A stretch of DNA of 64,000 bases from Immersiella caudata (taxonomy: Eukaryota; Ascomycota; Sordariomycetes; Sordariales; Lasiosphaeriaceae), in assembly GCA_030512335.1 (NCBI GenBank), contig JAULSU010000001.1:3844001-3908000 (forward strand), given 5' to 3'. The translations under genes were made by a program, and so were the position numbers. Positions 31,501-45,449 of the stretch are shown piece by piece. How positions within the stretch are numbered: position 1 is the first letter of the stretch; each line of letters begins with the position of its first letter. The notes under the pieces were generated by a model that made no database searches, had not been told where the DNA came from, and worked only from the letters and a program-made list of their open reading frames with translations.

Positions 31501-34500
31501 GAGAAGACGTCACCAAGCTGCCTTCATTGGGTTACGCTGTGACCACCCTACCCCAAAGGGCCGAATTCGCACCCGAAACCACACGGCGTGGCTGCTCGGT
31601 GCTTGTCGGAGGACGGCAGCGTGTTGGCGCCAGGCCATCCGTTGGGCGGCAGGTTCCGTCTCCCGCTCGGCCGCCAAGCAACAGGTCCTTAGCTGCGTTC
31701 CTTCGCGCCGTCGCGCTTATCTCAGAGCAGAGGGACAAGCATTTGCGTAACGTCCGGCAGCCCACTGCCCAGAGCAGCCAGCGTGTCTCCCCGTTTTCCA
31801 GCACGGCACCAGACGGCACCTTCCTCCCCATTGTTACCCCCGCGATATCAGCTCTGGGGGAGCTAGTAACCCTAGGTACTGTAAATAGGCTACCCGGGAA
31901 TGGAGCAGTGTGGAACTGTTCCATGCCCGCTACCGAGAACCTTTCCAGCAGAGTCGCTACAATCAACAGAGTCGAAGACTTGCCAGACACGAATCATTGC
32001 TGAGGTTGGCGCGGAGGCTGCACGGCAATGAAAGCTGCGAGGCCGTTGCTGCCAAGTGCCGACAACTGCCGCACGGGAGCCCGATCCCAACTTGCGCTCG
32101 GACTACTCAGCAGCCAGGAAGTTGACGGTACAATCCAACGGCGGTGGGAGAAATTCGAGCTGTCAAGCGAAGAATCCGTTGCCTGACTGTCAGGAAGAAA
32201 ATGCTTTGCCCAGGTTCTTCGCTAACAAGGTGCTAAGCAACCCTCCAGGCGAAGACAGATCATCCAAGCCCCGTGCTTCAAACGGTGATGTCGTGATGCG
32301 GTTTGCTGCTCCGTGGAGTCGTGCCTGCGGCTCTTTCTCGCTCTAATTTAACAAACGTGGTCGTGGCCTGAGAGGAAGCGGGTTGGGGAAGTCGGTTAAT
32401 AGCAGCTGAAGCAGTGCTCAGCGCAGGCGGAAGGCAAGGCCCGTTCGGCACCTCCAGCGGGTCTCCAACACTGTGAGCGGTGGGAAGTAGAAGGTTGACC
32501 GTCAGGGTAGTATTGTCGGCGCCTTGGGCTCAGGGATCTCCGCTGGGGTGGGTAGGCTTGCCCCTTTACGGCACCCTGGTCGAATCTGTAACATGCCCCT
32601 GCCGGTCGATCCCCAGCTGGGGCCTGTCTTGTCAGCAACCCTCAGTGAGTTCCTCCGCTCGACTGCTCCTTTCAATCTCGTTCCCACAGCCTTCCTTTGA
32701 TGAATTTCTCGTATCAGACCGGGCCCAAACTTGGCTCCCGCCTGACCTGTGCTAGCGTTTTGAGCAGTTTCGAACGTCGTTGACTCTATACACAACCCGT
32801 CCTTGCGGATCATGGCTCGCTGCTATCTTGACCGCTGAACAGTGCCGCTCGTAAAAATCTGCATTCTTGTGTTTCTCGCCCTTTGATAACGATCCTCAAG
32901 GCCAGCCATCTCGGGTATCTGAAAACCCAAGATGGTGGCTCGTGACGCCTTTACCCTCAGATCAAGACCTAACCGCTTTCAGGGATGCGGTTGGTGATCA
33001 AAGCCGTTGCAGAGCTGTTCCTGATCAACAATCTTGTCCCTGCCCATCATGTGAGGTTCCGATCTGGCAGCTATCAGCCATCATGCTCCTTTGAGCACGC
33101 AGCTGCAGTCATGTGAGTACTTTTGAGCCGAGGGCATGCGTGACTTCTAGCGCTCTCTGTTTATGAAGCTAGCTGGTAGTTGCGTCGTTTTCCTCAAAGT
33201 GACCATCCTTGGAATGCCTCGAGGCATACACTACAGGCTGCTTGACCAAAGGGCGCAACTGCATACATACTTCTTCTCGGCGTAATTAGCGAGTCTTCCG
33301 GGTCAACCCTCAACAAGATCGGACTGAAATCTCGACGGTAGCCAGCAAGGTACTTGTCAACACTCGGGAGAAAAGGCCGACAGCGCGGGTGTGAGATGCT
33401 CGACATCGCCGACCTGACTGGGGGCCCCCTGTCTGATAGGTTTGTTTCGAGCGTCCCGTTTCGGCCTGGGACTGAGATGCAGGTTGAGACGGGCTGCGGG
33501 GCGAAAAGATGAGAGCATGAAAAACACCCTTGAACAAACAATTTACTGAACTAGGGTCGCGTCGCCAGGGCCTTGGTAGCTGACGGGATCCATCGTCCAG
33601 AGAGACCGGATCTTGTCGGATTCTGTGAGCGTCAGCATGGGAGAAACCGCGCTCAGTGAAGCAAAATCTCTCTCGCTCTTTTTGCTTCTGTGGAGAGGCA
33701 GGTTTTCCACAGTGGCGCTGGTGCGGCCTAATAAACAGCACTAGTGCCCGATGCGATCCAATGGGACAGAAGCTGGGGGCAGGTCCGGCAGCTGTGTCTC
33801 TCGTTGATGCAAGTCTTGGGAGCCGACACCACAGCAGCCTTTCGCAGGGGACCGGGATGGGTGAGGAGTGGGCCAACGGAGCAGCTGCCATTGGATTCAA
33901 CGGTCACAGGTCCGTGGATACCAACAAGGAATGGGAATTCGAGCGCGATGGAGTTGCTGCTGCACCGCAAGCCACGGCAACACGGGCTTGTTGGGGTATG
34001 GAGAAATATCGCTCTCTGCAGCGTTCCTTTTTCAGGTGCGTCCACACAAGGGCCACGCCAGCCGAAGTTGACGACTGGAAGCGGCAAGGTACGAAGCGGT
34101 GACAAAACGGACATCTGTGCGGGAGCTGGAAAATCTCTCCAGGCGGTAACCTCCGCTCGTGGTCGAAGAAATAGCTACGACTTGACAGTTGACGTTGGCG
34201 ATAAGTTTGGGCGATAATAAAATGCTGAAGTACAAACCTCGAGCTGATCATCGTCGAAACAGAAACCCAGAAGGCGCGGCTAACAAACGCCTGTGCCTGT
34301 TTTTGCTTGTGATTCATGGTTTGGCTGCCGGTTGAGGTGCCCTGATTCAAACTGTCCACCGGCGCGCCGCCATTGGCTAAGTATACCTACGCAGAGGGCT
34401 CGTCGAAAACGTGTGGGGCCGGGCTGCCGTATTCCCGCTCCTCAGCTGTGAGCAAACTCGCCGTGGTTGTTTCTTATTCCCGGTATCTTGATGGTGGGCA

Positions 34501-37337
34501 GCGGCAACCCTGGCCTGCGTTTTTCGAGGTAGCGGGAGGTTGGCCGTACGGTATCCGCAGAGTGGAGGTGAATGTGCGCTCGTCAGCGGGTCCGGAAACT
34601 AGTGGTGAAGTGCAGGCGAAGGGTTTGAAGATTTGGTGTTATCAACATTCCTGTCTCTGGACTGAGGCTGGTCGTACGGGTATCTACCAGAGGACCGAAG
34701 CTCGGGTCCCAGCGCGCGCTTCTGTGTTGGTCGGGGCAAGTGTCATTGGTGCGCTGTCCGTGTGAAGTCGATAGAAGCGCCTCTTCTCGCACGCGAAAAC
34801 ATACGTCAGTTCCGTGGCTCAATACCAGGAGGAAGGGTCCGTTCAACCTCTTCTGTTACCATCTGTCGTCAGTGAGGAGACGAACAATCGTCATCTGCGG
34901 GAGGCTTTGCTCACAAGCCCTGTTTTCGAAGGCATTCACCCCCGCCAGCTGTGAGACATGCCCCTCTCGTCCCCATCATTGCCCATGACATTTCGTCCCG
35001 TTTCGTCGTATCTGTCGTCACAACGCAGCCCAGAAACGGCAGAGCCAACTCGTTGTTGACGTGGTATGGTTTGCCGCCCGACATCATCTTCGGCCTCAGC
35101 CCCCCCTCCGATGTTTCTGCTTCTGGCAGACTGCCAGGCAGGCACTCTGGCTCGGTGCCGAATTGGGAATTGTGGGAATGGGCAGACACTAGCAAGGGTC
35201 GATGGAGGACGTCACAAACCGCGCTAAAACCTCTTTCTGCCCCGCTTTTCTACTCCACCAGCCCCTGCCCGCCAAAAAACGGCGGCAGTTGACCCACACC
35301 GCCTGATATCCCCGCCCCCGTCAATTCCCCCACGCCCATCAAAGAAATCTCTACCATCATGGTCGTGGTCCGCCAGCAGATGAGCTGCTACTACTACTCC
35401 TGCTGCTGCTGAGCTTTGAGATGCTCTGAGATTTGCTGGGAACGCCATCGGGCTGTGCAAAAGCAGCGGTTGGGTCCGGAGCAGCACGCTACGTTGTTCC
35501 AAGCAAGAGCGTTCGTCTGGTAGTGAGTGTGACCTGGCCAGGTACCTCTACTTCCCATCCCGGTTTTTGACCCCTCGCCCCATACCACATCCACTGGCCC
35601 TGCAGGTAGCCCTTGCCCTTTTCGGCTAGACCAAAGAGTTCGCGCGGGCAGGCGATTCGGCTTTTCCAGTGGCAGCCGATTATGCCATTCCGAAAATTCG
35701 ATGTCACCACCCAAAATCACGGTCGGGTGCTCGCCAGCTGTTGCCAAGCTGCCAGCAACAAACCGGTCTTGTCAGAGTATTCCGTACCTGCCACCCAGTT
35801 GACTCGCCAATGCGCAGCGAGACAACCGCTGACTGCCCCTTCGAAGGGCAATCTTTTTGCTTGCAGTTGAGTCAGCCATCGCTCGAATTTGACCGACAGT
35901 TGGGAGAAGGTGCAAATTGGGAGAAATGGGCTTTCACGGACCCTGCATGACCCCCTCCACCACTTCATCAGTGGCGTCTGTTAGACGGGACGCAAAGCAA
36001 GCACCATCTCAACCCGCTCCCCAAGTATCTCTCGTCCAATCCCGACGCGAACGGTGCGCCTTCGGTCCCGGTTCGATCCTTGAAATGCTATGCCCTGGCT
36101 AGCTGTCGAGAATACTTGTTGCCAGTGCCGCCATCCTACGTATCATAGCTACGCTAACTAACTACGACAAATCTGCGGCCAAATACGTTCCCAATCTCGC
36201 ATTGCTTTTGCTTCACTCTTGCGTGCTTTCTGCCGGTCGGGGGCACCAACACACTCCCACGACAGGACGAAAACGCTCGGAGCCCCCTGGCCTCGTTGGC
36301 CACCTCGCAGCAGCCCTATCGAGGAGCCTCGAGCGGAAAGGCGCCGAGTTGCCCCCATTCCAGAGAGGGTAGGGCAGTCCCCTCTTCCCACAACAAGCCC
36401 CCCTCCTCCCGGCATTCGTCCTTTTGCCTCCGAACCCCCCTGCCTTACCCCTGCGACCCGACCGGGTCTGCCGCCACGGCCAGCTTACATACCACACGCA
36501 GCTCTGCCTGGTGGGCTCCTTTTGTGGCTCTGGTTGCTGGCTGTTGACCTCATAGGTGGCTTGCCAGTTTGGCAGTGGGTCGGTCATCGACCGTTGCTGT
36601 TAAAGCTAGGGCGGCCCTTCTGCCGTCGCTCTCGCAGCTCAATGCCCTTTCGCACCGTCGACCAAGACAAGTCTCTCGCAGCCCAGTTTCCAGTTCGCAT
36701 TCGAAACCGCGCGCCCCAACGCAAAAAGCAACATCGCGTACAGCTACCAAGGCTCTTCCACCCGGCCGCGCCTCTAGTCAGCCCTCTTTCTTAACACCGT
36801 CGCGCAATTATACAGCAAAATTTGACCGTTGATTCTCCGGATCGCCGCCCACGCATCCCTCTTGGGACTCCTAGTCGGGGCAGTGTGTACCGCGCACCGC
36901 TACACTAGTCAGAGCTGGCTGGCCTCCCCTACCCTGCCCCTACCTACCCTGCTGTCGTTTTTCTTGTCTGCCCTGCGCACACGGTACCCTACCCGTACGT
37001 GCGCCCCGAGTAGCATCCCCCATCTCAGATGCTCCCCGGTCTGCATCGAGTCCGGCCGGATCTCTTCACGACATATCGACTGCCGATCTTGACTGTTTCG
37101 GCCTCTTTCTGAAGGGAGGCGTGCCATCCACGCCATCGCAGCCTGCATCCACACATCATCCCCCCATTCACGTCCCCTTCCCTTGCCCGGCTCCCCAGCC
37201 CTGGCCCCTCTACGGTCGGTGGACGGCAGATACACGTTGGCGAGCCGCCCTGCTAGGGGCTCCCCCGTTTGGACGGAACCCTCCACCGTCGATCAGTTTG
37301 CCCAGGAGTCGTCAGAGGCTTTCGCGCTCTCAAGGTA

Positions 37338-37356
37338 CCCCCCCCCCCCCCCCCCC
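37338..37356 (+). repeat. C homopolymer run
   Basis: Nineteen consecutive C about 400 nt before the flbC start codon, probably within its leader or promoter. The complementary strand could form a G-quadruplex. Confidence 0.9.
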
Positions 37357-37760
37357 GTTCTGTCCCCATTCTGTCCCCGTCCCTCCGTATCCACACCGTC
37401 CCGCTGACCAAGAGTGATAACGTTCAGACGATTGGTCTGGCCGGCGAACCGATTGGCCCTAGCGTACGCTACTGGCTTGTACTTTGTACCGTCCTCCCCC
37501 CATCCTCAAAGTGCAGGGTGCTCCCGCATGCCATCTTGTCAAACCCCAAAGGACACACACTTAAGGACGCTGATCCCTCCTTCTGGACGTGATCTGATCT
37601 TCTCTCAAGTTCGACCCAACTAAAGGGATCTCGCATCTGATCAGCAAAAACTGTTCTGGCCTCCATCCCGACCGCCTGAAGAAGAACACTATCGCCAGCG
37701 ACAGCTCCAACTCTACCCACTCCGACCGCGGCGCCATTGATCACACCGCCGCAACTCATC

Positions 37761-39055
37761 ATGACGATGACCTTGGATGCCAACCAACACCGATTCGGAT
37801 CCTTGAATTTCGACCACATGTCTTCCTACTCTAGCCATCCTCACTTCACAAACCCGTGGGTCTCGTCTTCGTCCGCCCCAGGGACTGGACCGCAGAGTGG
37901 GAACCAAAACCTCTATGTCAGCAGCCAGGACAGCGCCGTCCTGCCGCATCTCAACCTCAACAGTCTCCCAAAACACCCGCAGCACAGCAGCAGGACGGGC
38001 AGCAGCGCGTCAATGGCGTCCTACGCCTCGCTCCCAGCGACCGCTGCGTCAGCAGGTAGCCCTCCCATGGCGGATGTCTATAGGCAACAGGACTTACTTC
38101 CCATGTCCCAAGATCTTCTCAGTCTGGGCAGATTACAACCAACATCATCCACTGCCTACGACACCTCAGCCTACACAACGACAGCCTCGCCAGTAAACCC
38201 GACATATGCAGCTTCGCCGTCTTCGTATGATCAGATGGGCTACGCACCAGCACCGATGCGGGGGACGTTTGCCATGGCACCAGAAGACAGCTCGAGAAGA
38301 TACTCACAGCAGTCAGTAGCCTCCAGCTTCATGGAACTCGGTGCCCCAGCTGAGGACGGCAGCAGTCGGCTGCCGGGCATCACATTATCTGACTATGATC
38401 GCAGAGGCCTGCAGCCAGACGACAGGCGGAGTTTTCAGGATGCGCTCGAGGCGAGCCACGGCATGCTTTCCATGAGCCAAGACACGCCGCGGAACATCTA
38501 CGACGTGCGCAATCGGCAACGGGGCTCGGGAGACTCGTATGGTTTCCCCACTACGCATTCTACCAACTCTAGCATATCATCAGCTGGGTTCAGCGGGTAC
38601 TACGGTGGCTCGGTCGACGGGTCGGTCAGCGATTATTCAACAACCGGGTCAGACATCGAGTCTCTTTCTGGGAGGACACTGCCAAGGCCTCAAGGATTGA
38701 TGTCGAACCAGCCGCCGGCACCACAATCGATGATGGGTTCTTTCAGTTCGAAGGTGTCGTCTAGCACGCAGAAGAAGCACAAGTGCAAGGTCTGCGACAA
38801 GCGCTTCACCCGACCAAGCTCACTGCAAACACACATGTACAGCCATACAGGCGAGAAGCGTAAGCCAACTCCAACCTTTATGATCTTGGTATACATGTTT
38901 TGCTTACATGTCGATATTTAGCCTTTTCATGCGAGGTCGAAGGATGTGGTCGTCACTTCTCAGTCGTGTCAAACCTTCGCCGGCACAAGAAAGTCCACCG
39001 GAATCAAGGCGAGACGCCTTCAGAGACAGGCTCGGAAGATCACCAGTCGGAGTAG
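37761..39055 (+). CDS. flbC: FlbC-type C2H2 conidiation regulator
   Basis: Two exons, 37761-38859 and 38922-39055 (62-nt intron gtaagc...tttag), giving 410 aa. Start is the ATG of MTMTLDANQHRFGSLNF. The long N-terminal part is Ser/Thr/Pro/Gln-rich and probably an activation region. Two adjacent C2H2 fingers close the protein: CKVCDKRFTRPSSLQTHMYSH and, after the junction, CEVEGCGRHFSVVSNLRRHK. The intron falls in the TGEK-PF linker between the fingers, and splicing restores it exactly. In Aspergillus, FlbC promotes asexual development upstream of brlA. The gene stands alone in a very sparse region, as is common for developmental regulators. Confidence 0.92.
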
Positions 39056-42000
39056 CGCAATCTCGCCTCGCTCGACCTCGAAGCTAGATTATGACATTTC
39101 ACATTGCACGACATCCTCGATAGAATACGGCCTTTTAATTCTCATCATTCGCTGCATGTTGTTTCGATCACCGACGACGGAACACATAGCCATACCTTCC
39201 CACACGTACCCATACACAACATCACCCCACCTCTGGTGCAACGACAACTTGGGAGCCCGCCACACTCCCTCCTCCGCGAACGGCGGTACTCACGTTTTGT
39301 GCTCTGTTTCTCACGTGGACGCCCAACGCCACTTGGATGTTGTATATCGACATAGAAAGGGGGGTTGTTGGACAGTCGGTTTCGCGCTCGGACTTTTTAC
39401 ATTGGCACATTTAATCTTTTTCATCTCTATCTATTGGGTTGCTTTTGTATGGGACAAGAAGGGCGAAAGAAGAGGATGGGCCCTCCAGCATGGCGCGGGG
39501 TGTGGTGCTGAGCGTTACCCTCTCCTTGGACGATTATACCCTCTCATGAATCGGCGTTTTGGGATTATACACATTTTCTTGTTTTACATATGGTCGCCAC
39601 GTTCGCGGACGGGTTTGCGGGATCCTGCTCGAGCGGGAACGCTGTTTATTCTGTACTGTCGCTTACGCGCACGCATATCTTGTACGCCTAATTCCCCGTT
39701 TCCGGATACGAAAATTTCTGTCCTGGGTGGGCGGTCTGGTTGAGGGCGGGGGCACACAGCATACACGGATTTTGGGTCCCTGGGTGGGTTGGGGCGGCGC
39801 GGAAGGACGCTGTCGCTTGTGTATTTGACGACGGAGAGGCTCAAAAAGTGGGTGGTCATGGTTTGACTATGAGATATGTGACGACGGGGTATTTTCATGT
39901 TTTCCTGCATCCTACTACCTACTCACACCCAACCTACCTTGCGCAAACCTTGATAATGGACGGCGGGGGTTATGCTATGAGAGGTTCAATCGGAACAAAA
40001 GCTTGCGCCAGACATGGTGGCAACGTAATGATGTACAATTAGTCCCTCACGACCACGGCCTATGCTCGCTGTTTATGGAGTGGCAATCGCAAGTCCCTTG
40101 TTTGCAATCTCAAACACACGTCCCTTTCGCTTCAGTCAGATTTCGTCTCAAAGGACATTTGATCAGCTCAAGGGTTTTCCTTTCTCAATCACGGAGTAGA
40201 CCACACCGCCCTTCTCTACAACCCCACAGGTCGCGTCCACTTACACACACCATACCGTGCGTGCGCAAGGCCCGCTGGCCGCTGCAAGATCTCGTCCAGA
40301 CATATTCCGCAACTCCATAACGGCTGCTACCTCCACAGCCACAAACCTTACATAGGCGCCGTTTCAGAACAAATTGCCTCCGTGTTAACCCTTGCCCACG
40401 AGCCCACCACAACGTATGCAACGCCCCGTGACTTTTTTTTTTTTACTCTCCCGTATATTTGAGGTGCCTTCCTTTTTCTAACCTGACCGTTTTTTTGTAG
40501 ATCACCACTGATAAAGGGACCGAAAACACAAAACGGGCACGATGGCAAGGCTAGCTGATCGTCAACCCTGTCTTTGCAAATAAGGCGGCCGAAGGCGAAG
40601 GGAACAATTGCTTTATTCGCGACTAGATGACCCACGATATCCGTCCGCCTGACATGCTAACCGATGTGATGGTAATTGGGGGATCAACAAGACAGCAGCC
40701 TCGTGGGAGGCGAAGGGCGTGAATGGGTCAAGCGTTGGCTGCCCATTGCCACAAACAAGCAATGGTCAAGGCTCCGAAGCCAGGGTATCAGAGACATAAG
40801 CCTCGCCCACCGCTGAAGAGCCGTGCCTCCCAGAGTCTTGGAGTGCCCCGTGCACCAGGAACATCGTGGCTAGGGGTGGCGCCACGAACATCCGACTTCC
40901 ATGAAGAGGGTGTGGAGTGGACAAAGGGGAATGGCTGCAAAAGAAGGCAGCAGGGTTTCTCGACACCTCGTTCGTTGCTTCGTGCCGCTCTCCACTTCGA
41001 ATGGTTGCTCGGAGAGGTGGTTGCATGGAAGAGTAGTCGGGGCTCTGATGTAGGGATCTCAATGTAGGATATGGGACGAAAGAGGAAGGGGATCTTCGCT
41101 GCCACGCTTCGCCCCCACCTGGCCGACTCCCAGACACATCACCGACTGGCACATAACGCAGAGAGAGGGGATCATACAAAGCCCCTGCAAGGTACTGATG
41201 CCGTGGATGGGCACCGGTGTCGAGAGACGTTGGAAAGTGTACGGAGTACTGGGGGGCGAACGTTTGGCTCCAGCATGATACTACTCCACGCCATCACCGT
41301 CACCGTTAATGCGAACCACTCGGATGGGAGCCTCCCACGAGGGGGTCAAAGGAAGTAATAGGAGATCTTGGCTCACATCACTCGGTCGGGACCCTGACGG
41401 GATTTGGTGATGGGCTTGTTTCAAGTGCGCTCATCGGCGGCTCGGGATGAGTGCCCGGCACCAGGGCTCGAGGGAAAGCAGGGCTAGCCCCATGGCTTAC
41501 ATGAGTTGGGCTCGGTCTGATCATTGCCTCTAAAGGCAAGTGCCCATGACACGAGCGAGACCACTGGCGCTCGACCCGAGGCTTCGAACATGCTGCTAGA
41601 ACCCTGACTGGACTTGATCGGCGACGCAGCGGTTTCTGGCCTGGCCCTCAACCGGAGTGAAGGACTCGAACGTGATAGCAGTAACGGGAATGGAGGGCAT
41701 GGAGGAACTCTAAGAAACACGTGACGACATCTTTTAAGCCCCACCGAGGCGCGGATTCTGGTCAGGATGACAAGTCGCTTCAATATGGGCTTGATGAGGC
41801 CGATATTGGCACACAAGAGGTAACGCTGACCCGCAATTCGACAATGCAGGACTCCGCGGCCCCAAGTTTGAGGGTGTGGGCGAAAGGCGGCTAGTAGTGT
41901 CGAAGGCGGAAAAAAAAAGCCTCAAGCCTGCGAGGTTGGGTCTGGGTGCGGTCCCATTCGACAGCAGTGACGCACTTCCAAGCCTGTAGAATGGGGTGTG

Positions 42001-45000
42001 GGCAGGAGTGAGGGGCATTTGCGAGGGGTTGTTGCAAGGCCGAGATGACACTTGCTACCCAGCGTTGTTTGATGGTAGGGTCGACTAGTTCCCTCACGCT
42101 ACCGCAAATACGTATCGCGATCGTTGGTTATAATTCGATACAATACGCTTCAACGGTGTGTAAGCGAGGCGTACGAGCACATCGACGAGAGGCGAGCGAG
42201 GCGGTTGGTTCGAAGAAACGTCACGTCTGTCCAAGGTGGAGTGTATTGTTTGTGGAAAGAGCCCCGCCCAATGACGTCGACCAGCCAGGGTAGTGACAGC
42301 ACCACCCAATCAGCCTCGAGGGTGGCTTCTCCTGTCGGCAGGGGTGGCATGCGAGTATGTTGACAGGAAATGGAATTCCCAGCTTTTGCTTACAGAGAGG
42401 TGAGGAAGAACTGTTGGTTGGTAACGGGAGAATAGGTGTCGGTGATTTACAAGCCCCAATGCCGCCATCAGGTTTGGCGTCTGCAGGCATTGACCATCTT
42501 GCAAAGCAGAGGGACAAGCGCCCCTCCAATGGGCGCCTGCTGATTTTCAGGGTCCTGCGCGGGGAACAAATGGGGCTATCGTCCATGCGCCTTATTCGTG
42601 CGATACAAACGGCAGAGAATCTGTCATCTCAGCTGCACGCCCTGCCCAGCTCGAAAACCGAGCCGACCAGCCATGACTTCAAGCGCGCCATGGGCGAACT
42701 AGGGAGGAGAATAGCTACTAGTCCGGCCATGTTCGCTTCGATTCCGTGATATTGTGGTCGTCTCGCCCTCATTCTGGGCAGTTAGCGCATGCAACTGCTA
42801 TGCAGGCGACGGGAGGATGGCCCATTGTTCGGCGACCTCAGCACTAGCCCACCCAACCACAACTGCCGGGAGCAGGCATCAATCCCCTGCTCGCAAAAAG
42901 GAGGTTGGCACGTCGTTGGGAGGCTTACCTTCGAGTAGGGGAAGCGTTATGACCGTCGTTTGTTATCACGACATGAAGTGCAATCAACCACAAGCCGTCG
43001 AATTAGTACTCATGCGCCATGATGTCGGTGGCGTTTTGTCTAGTCGGTCGCCTTTCCGCTTCCGCTCGGTGGAACACCCTTATCAAATTCAGCAACAGCT
43101 TCGGAATTCGTACAGCAGCACATCAGAACACAATTAAGCACTTGCTATGTTGCTGAAGGAGTTGGACCTAGTTCTCGGCAAGATCCTTCTAGGGAATGTC
43201 GGCGAAGTTTGCGCAATCGACATGAGGGAAGGAAGAGGTAAGAGGTTGGATGTTGCTCGATGGGTTTGGAGCGGGGCTGCAACTTGCTCGCCTCACCCCT
43301 CCCCCCGCTTTAGATGATAAGTATGTCTACATCCAACTTCCATCTGTTGTCGGCTGCATGACGACCCAACCATTTCCCCATTGGTACCATCCACAATCAA
43401 TGATCTCAAAGTCGCATCCTTTTTTTTTCCTTCTCGCCAGCCGGAGAATATTGAACACCAAGACAATACTAGGCATCAGCGTTATTCTGCTTTGTATGGG
43501 CAACGGAAAAGATTTCCCTTGATTCTGAGTTGGGGATGGTGAAGCGAAGAGTGTCACTGTTACAACAGTTGCCAGCTGAGAAAGGCTGGGACATATTGTG
43601 AAACGAGCCAGGAATTACAATGATCTCATATGGGCCAGAAACCCAGGCGCAGCGTGTCATAGAGTGTGGTCCTCGGAACCAGGTCGTTCTTGCTCAACAA
43701 ACGATTGGATTGGATCTTGAAGCATTGACTTTGCCTCCTTTGCCCTGCATGGCTCGGTGCCTGATTCACGCCGCGATAAAAAGAAAGAAGATGGGCAGGG
43801 AGGCAAAAGATGGGAATTCTCAAAATCCCATGGCGGGGGCTCCAAATTTCCCATCCTAACAGCCGTTGTCAGTGGACCCCTAAAAACAACACCATACACA
43901 CCTCACAATGGTACGCTATGGCGGCCCAAACAGCTGAGAATTGCCTTCCCCCCCACTACGGCTCAGCCATTCACCTTGCGTCATCAATTACACCGAAGGC
44001 GACGCGAAGCCCTGCTCCTGCTCCTGCTCCTCGTCCTCCCCGATGCGTTGCCCCCGGCTACTCACCGTCTGTTCCACACTCCTGCTGGCCGCCATTTCAT
44101 CCTACCTACCGTACCATAGCCGTCATGGCTGCACTTCTTATTTGTGCCTGCGGCATCCACCCCTCAAACGTGGCTCCGTGTGAATGCCTAGCAAAACAGG
44201 TTTTAACTCAACTTCCTTGACTACGGACGTCAATATGCATTGCGAAAAACGTCAGACCTCTGTTCGTCGTATGCAGCAGCCTGCTCGATGTACCACGATA
44301 CCCATCGGAAGGGGGGGTCGAGGTAGAATCACGAATGCATGCGCTGATTGATTGATGCATGGTTATGGGTCGAGACGGGCCTGTCTCAGAAAGCATCTTG
44401 CGAGGTCAAGCAGTTCCACCGTTGCGGACTCAACAAACATGGCCCCGAACGGAACTGCACCGTCAAGGCCGACGGAAAGGCAACAAAGGTGACGCCGTAA
44501 ACCAAGGCAAGGATCTGAAGCCGTGCGACATCGCACGACTCTCGGTCGAAAGGTATACACAGCAACAGGAAAAAGAAGCGCATCAACACGGGACGCATCC
44601 GACCTCGCTCAATCCGCCTTACCTTACCCTCCTCGGGAGTTGTCCAAGAGACTCTCTGGACTTGGAGGAACTCTCCTGCACGTGTAACTGTCCTTACTCG
44701 CACCGCGCAAGGCAGTTTCTCTCCTCCGAAGCTACCGTGCAACTCCGTCCATGTATCTCGGGCAACCCGATGCGCCCTCGAGGTTGCGGCGCTATTTTGC
44801 TGCGTGACGTTGCTCCCTTTCGGCAAATAGCAGTCGGTAGTTGATTCCTTTGGTCTGCCGGCGTCGCGCTGCGTCTTGCTACCGCAGTTGCGTCGCGTGC
44901 ACGAAGTCATCGGAAGGTTTGGAGCTTCACCGCCAGCCTATGTTCCATGTGCGAGCTGCGTGGGCGACGGCGCAATCTGAGAGGACGTGATTACGAAGTG

Positions 45001-45449
45001 CTTCTCAATATGCAACAAGGGAAATTGCCAAAGTGTAACAGTCAAGGGTCTTCCCGTCGCTGGCTTGCGTCTTCAAGACCCTGACTCGATTTGTTTACTT
45101 GGCTGCTTCCACATCACCACCCGTAAAGTGAATGATATCCAAAAACGAAACGCAAACTCCGTAATTATGCACCATCGTCGAGTACAAGGGGGTAACTAAC
45201 TACCAGTTGGTACAAGTAACTGAATACGATACACATCCAAAGATACAGACCGAACCGCCAACAGACTCGCTTTGGATTCCCTACCCTTCCCCTAACCCCC
45301 AATATGCGCGATACTCTCTCGCTGTCCCTTGTGTCACCTGGCCTATTTTGCTTGCCTGCTTGTATTCTTTCACTCCATTTCCATGTGTTGTTCGTTCTCG
45401 CTAGATGGATGATACTGTCCCGCCCTATCCCTGCCTCCTCTTGCCCTGT
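39056..45449. other. 6.4-kb region without supported genes
   Basis: It begins with the flbC 3' UTR and ends at the SF3B1 stop codon. Open frames of 60-265 codons are present on both strands but none is protein-like. I see no tRNA, rRNA or transposon remnant. Confidence 0.55.

Larger units (their letters stand above)
25955..37760. other. 11.8-kb region without supported genes
   Basis: From RAX2 to flbC I find no frame with recognisable protein content on either strand. The first part is the RAX2 3' UTR. Simple repeats lie at 27493-27521 and 28482-28519, and a C-run at 37338-37356. The last 1-2 kb is pyrimidine-rich and probably transcribed as a long flbC leader. No transposon ORFs or terminal repeats were seen, and it is not visibly AT-rich, so it does not look like RIP-mutated repeat DNA. 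It could hold noncoding RNAs or distant control elements. Confidence 0.55.

Noticed and set aside
25955..37760. Transposon or RIP-mutated repeat origin of the long gap
   Set aside because: No transposase or reverse transcriptase fragments, no terminal repeats and no obvious AT-richness were seen. A proper repeat search could still change this.
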